A stretch of DNA of 64,000 nucleotides. Origin: MRBY01 sp943371005 (GTDB taxonomy: Bacteria; Cyanobacteriota; Cyanobacteriia; Cyanobacteriales; MRBY01). Position 1 is the stretch's first letter. Every line of letters begins with the position of its first letter. The notes below the pieces were generated by a model. That model ran no database searches, was not told the origin of the DNA, and saw only the letters and a list, made by a program, of their open reading frames with translations. The stretch spans positions 205,795 to 269,794 of the forward strand of contig CALRTB020000004.1 in the NCBI GenBank assembly GCA_943371005.1, in the 5' to 3' direction. Below are positions 61,578 through 64,000 of the stretch, piece after piece. The position numbers and the translations under genes are program-made.

Positions 61578-63791
61578 ATGATTTTAGTTGGTGAACACCA
61601 AGCCCATTTCCTTGAATTTTTCCTGGAGACCCTCCGGGGGATTGCCGCAGTTCAGGTTGCCCCCAGCGCCGCTCATCTGTCGGCATTGGCGATCGCCAGT
61701 AACCCAGAACTGATCATTGTGAACCTCGATTTTGTGTCCCGCCCGGAGCGCAAACTATTTGCCCAGCTCAAAAGTGATCTGCGGAGCCGTGATATCCCCC
61801 TCATTATTGCCACTACCGATATCCATGCCCAAACCCGTGCCGAGGCTTTCTCTTTTGGGGCCGATGATGTGTTGCTCTTGCCCTGCACCAGCACCGAATT
61901 ACAAAAACGGGTTCAACAACAACGTAACCACAAACACCTCCAAGCCCTGTGGTTAAACCAAACCGACCAACTGCAACGAACGATAGCGCGCCAAAGAATT
62001 CTCAGCGTTGTCATCAATCGAATTCGGCGCACTCTCAATCTCAACGAAATTTTTCAGAGCACTGCTAAGGAAATTCATGATGCCTTGAACTGTGACCGGG
62101 TGGTGATCTATCGCTTTAATCCCGATTGGAGTGGTAATTTTGTGGCCGAGGCCATGTCTCCCCAATGGCGATCGCTGATGAATGATGCCAGTGCGCGACA
62201 GCGTGAACTGCTGAAATATTCCGCCGTGCGTGATGACCGCTGTATCGTCAAAGTTTTTGAGAGCGATCTGCCAGGCTGGGTCGAAGATACCTATCTCCAG
62301 GAAACCCAGGGGGGCATTTATCGCCAAAATAACACCTATCGGGCAGTTAATGATATTTACAAAGCTGGATTTCCGCCCTGCTACATCGAGCTTCTCGAAA
62401 ATTTCCAAGCCAAAGCCTATGTCACTCTACCGATTTTTTTAGGCGATCGCCTTTGGGGGCTCCTCGGCATTTACCAAAACAACGCCCCCCGCACCTGGCT
62501 CCCTGAGGAAATTGAAATGTTACGGCAGATCGCGACCCAATTGGGTATTGCCCTCCAACAGGCCCAACTCCTAGAAACCCTACAGGTGGCCAAGGAAGAG
62601 GCAGAAACGGCGAACCAAGCAAAAAGTCAATTTTTGGCCAATATGAGCCACGAACTTCGCACTCCCCTCAGCGCTATTTTGGGATTTACGGAGCTGCTCA
62701 CGGGGGATACCAACCTCACCTCTGATCAGCTCGAGTCTCTCGATATCATCACCCAGAGCGCCCAACACCTACTGAACCTCATCAACGATATTCTCTCCCT
62801 CTCAAAAATTGAAGCCGGGGAGACCAGTGTCGTTCGAGAAGCCTTTAATCTCGTTGAAGCCCTCAACGTTACCTACGATTTTGTTGTACTGGCGGCGAAA
62901 CAAAAGCAACTAGAGTTGATCTTTGAGCGTGATGCCAATGTACCGGAGGTGATTTACCTCGATGAGAAAAAGCTCAAACAAGTTTTAATTAATCTTCTGA
63001 GCAATGCCATTAAATTTACGGAGGTGGGTCGCGTTATCCTCAAAATCACCCATGATGCCCACCGACAGAGCCTGCGCTTTGCGGTAATCGATACGGGGCC
63101 TGGCATCCCAGAACATGAGCAGGACAAATTATTTCAGGTTTTCCAGCAAACCAGCACGGGCATACGTTCGCGCCAAGGTACGGGCCTGGGCCTCGCCATT
63201 AGTCAGCAGTTAGTCCAGCTAATGGGGGGGGAAATTCAGGTCACAACAGCAGAAAATCAGGGCAGTTGTTTTTGGTTTGAGCTGTCCCTCGCCTCGCCAG
63301 AAAAAGATCAAGCGGCGATTTTAATTCAATCTTTTGTGGCGCACAGGGGACGACCTCCGAAAATTTTGCTCCTCAAAGATCAAATCGGGCAGCGGGAGTT
63401 ACTCTGTCAGCGACTCGCCCGGGCCGGCATCGACACCCAGGCGATCGCCATGGACGCAATCTCAAATCACCAATGGCAACAATGGACACCAGACCTAATT
63501 TTGGTTGACTTGAAATTGGCCTCCGTCGATGGTGCTGAGATCTTGAGCGATATCCAACGACACCTCCAAACAGTTCCTCTGAGCGAAGACCCGAAACTTA
63601 TTGTGATCACCGCTGATATCTTCCAAAATCAGCAAAATGAACATTCGCGGTTAGCTTGTGATGACATTATTTATCACCCGGTCTCTTTGGAGGAACTTCT
63701 GGGTAAGCTTGCCCATCATTTAGAGCAACATAGGGAAATCTTACAGCCCGTTGATGATGCCCACCCAAAACCACCAACTCCCCCATCCTAA
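61578..63791 (+). CDS. Hybrid sensor histidine kinase (REC-GAF-HisKA-HATPase-REC)
   Basis: 737 residues. An N-terminal receiver (1-115, Asp51), a GAF domain (about 155-325), HisKA with His358 in NMSHELRTPLS, HATPase with N-box (SNAIKF), DTGPGIP and GTGLGLA, then a C-terminal receiver (about 595-715, Asp644). Both receivers lack the conserved Lys before Pro (Leu101 and His700), so their phosphorylation is doubtful. The GAF domain resembles bilin-binding domains of cyanobacteria but has Cys268-Tyr269 where Cys-His is usual. The input signal is unknown. Confidence 0.85.
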   Translation: MILVGEHQAHFLEFFLETLRGIAAVQVAPSAAHLSALAIASNPELIIVNLDFVSRPERKLFAQLKSDLRSRDIPLIIATTDIHAQTRAEAFSFGADDVLLLPCTSTELQKRVQQQRNHKHLQALWLNQTDQLQRTIARQRILSVVINRIRRTLNLNEIFQSTAKEIHDALNCDRVVIYRFNPDWSGNFVAEAMSPQWRSLMNDASARQRELLKYSAVRDDRCIVKVFESDLPGWVEDTYLQETQGGIYRQNNTYRAVNDIYKAGFPPCYIELLENFQAKAYVTLPIFLGDRLWGLLGIYQNNAPRTWLPEEIEMLRQIATQLGIALQQAQLLETLQVAKEEAETANQAKSQFLANMSHELRTPLSAILGFTELLTGDTNLTSDQLESLDIITQSAQHLLNLINDILSLSKIEAGETSVVREAFNLVEALNVTYDFVVLAAKQKQLELIFERDANVPEVIYLDEKKLKQVLINLLSNAIKFTEVGRVILKITHDAHRQSLRFAVIDTGPGIPEHEQDKLFQVFQQTSTGIRSRQGTGLGLAISQQLVQLMGGEIQVTTAENQGSCFWFELSLASPEKDQAAILIQSFVAHRGRPPKILLLKDQIGQRELLCQRLARAGIDTQAIAMDAISNHQWQQWTPDLILVDLKLASVDGAEILSDIQRHLQTVPLSEDPKLIVITADIFQNQQNEHSRLACDDIIYHPVSLEELLGKLAHHLEQHREILQPVDDAHPKPPTPPS

Positions 63792-63939
63792 ATCTAGTTC
63801 GCTATGCTGAAGTTATCAGCGACTATCCTATTTCAATCCCCTTAGTCTAAAGGGAGTTATGTTTATTTCTGGTGTATGGAGGAGAGGAAAGAAAAAGCGT
63901 ATCCTGCTGAATTAAGCAAAAACCAACAAGGATACACCC

Positions 63940-64000
63940 ATGGACAAAGATAATCTGATTTCGTTGCCATCACCAGAAGCAACAGAAACTTTTCAAGACA
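63940..64000 (+). CDS. Start of an unidentified gene (partial)
   Basis: ATG 63940 preceded by AAGGA at 8 bases. Only MDKDNLISLPSPEATETFQD is in the window. It is too short to name. Confidence 0.5.
   Translation, partial: MDKDNLISLPSPEATETFQD

Larger units (their letters stand above)
1..64000. repeat. HIP1 octamer repeats (GCGATCGC) across the window
   Basis: The palindrome GCGATCGC, usually as GGCGATCGCC, occurs repeatedly throughout, in genes and gaps, for example at 1800-1807, 9490-9497 and 11591-11598. HIP1 is a well-known abundant motif of many cyanobacterial genomes. Confidence 0.9.

Noticed and set aside
63858..63914. Short frame MFISGVWRRGKKKRILLN after the sensor kinase gene
   Set aside because: Only 18 codons, no ribosome binding site support, highly basic; probably leader sequence of the next gene.

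Overview
The window is chromosomal DNA of a unicellular cyanobacterium, most likely a marine Synechococcus close to strain PCC 7002 (Picosynechococcus). The evidence is the split ATP synthase loci (beta apart from the a-c-b'-b-delta-alpha-gamma operon), the Mg-protoporphyrin ester cyclase AcsF, Thf1/Psb29, IctB, homogentisate phytyltransferase, cyanobacterial PilB/PilT/PilC, and very many HIP1 octamers (GCGATCGC). I see no rRNA, tRNA, insertion sequence, prophage or CRISPR array.

Layout. 1-9 kb: start of the F1 beta gene (minus), rsmG, a four-carbon acid sugar kinase-like gene and dusA (minus); then an EbsA-like gene, a BioD/DRTGG-type protein and ispG (plus); then small unknown genes, an aldo/keto reductase and a 29-residue membrane peptide (minus). 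9.3-15.5 kb: the main ATP synthase operon. 15.8-19 kb: thf1, a lipoprotein and citramalate synthase. 19.3-25.2 kb: a respiratory operon with two DUF2231 membrane proteins, subunits II, I and III of an alternative terminal oxidase, and a GMC oxidoreductase. 25-32.5 kb: a pentapeptide-repeat membrane protein, a small zinc-ribbon-like protein, a MESH1-like HD hydrolase, ureE, an MFS transporter, a glycosyltransferase, tatA and rlmN.

32.6-40.2 kb: a hydrolase, an orphan PhnC-like ATPase, an ABC exporter, a GlcE-like oxidase, a PH-domain membrane protein and typA. 40.2-42.9 kb: a metal-sensor/efflux pair (ArsR family plus a short CDF) and acsF, followed by an array of small hairpins. 43-49 kb: an inositol-phosphatase-like enzyme, an ABC ATPase, a degenerate alpha/beta hydrolase, hpt, a MidA-like methyltransferase and a MurG-like glycosyltransferase. 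49-54.2 kb: pilB-pilT-pilC plus one unknown gene (minus). 54.6-60 kb: grpE-dnaK-dnaJ-tusA-rsgA (plus), the last three joined by ATGA overlaps. 60-64 kb: ictB, a hybrid sensor kinase and the start of one more gene.

Most content is housekeeping for photosynthesis, respiration, proteostasis and motility. The points that best repay a second look are the terminal oxidase whose subunit II has lost its CuA ligands and whose subunit I carries the A2-type Tyr-Ser motif, together with its conserved-looking DUF2231/GMC partners; a nested hairpin in the dnaK leader; a hairpin between atpA and atpC; palindromes near the metal-sensor pair and acsF; and a hairpin array behind acsF. All functional statements rest on reading motifs by eye; no database search was run.
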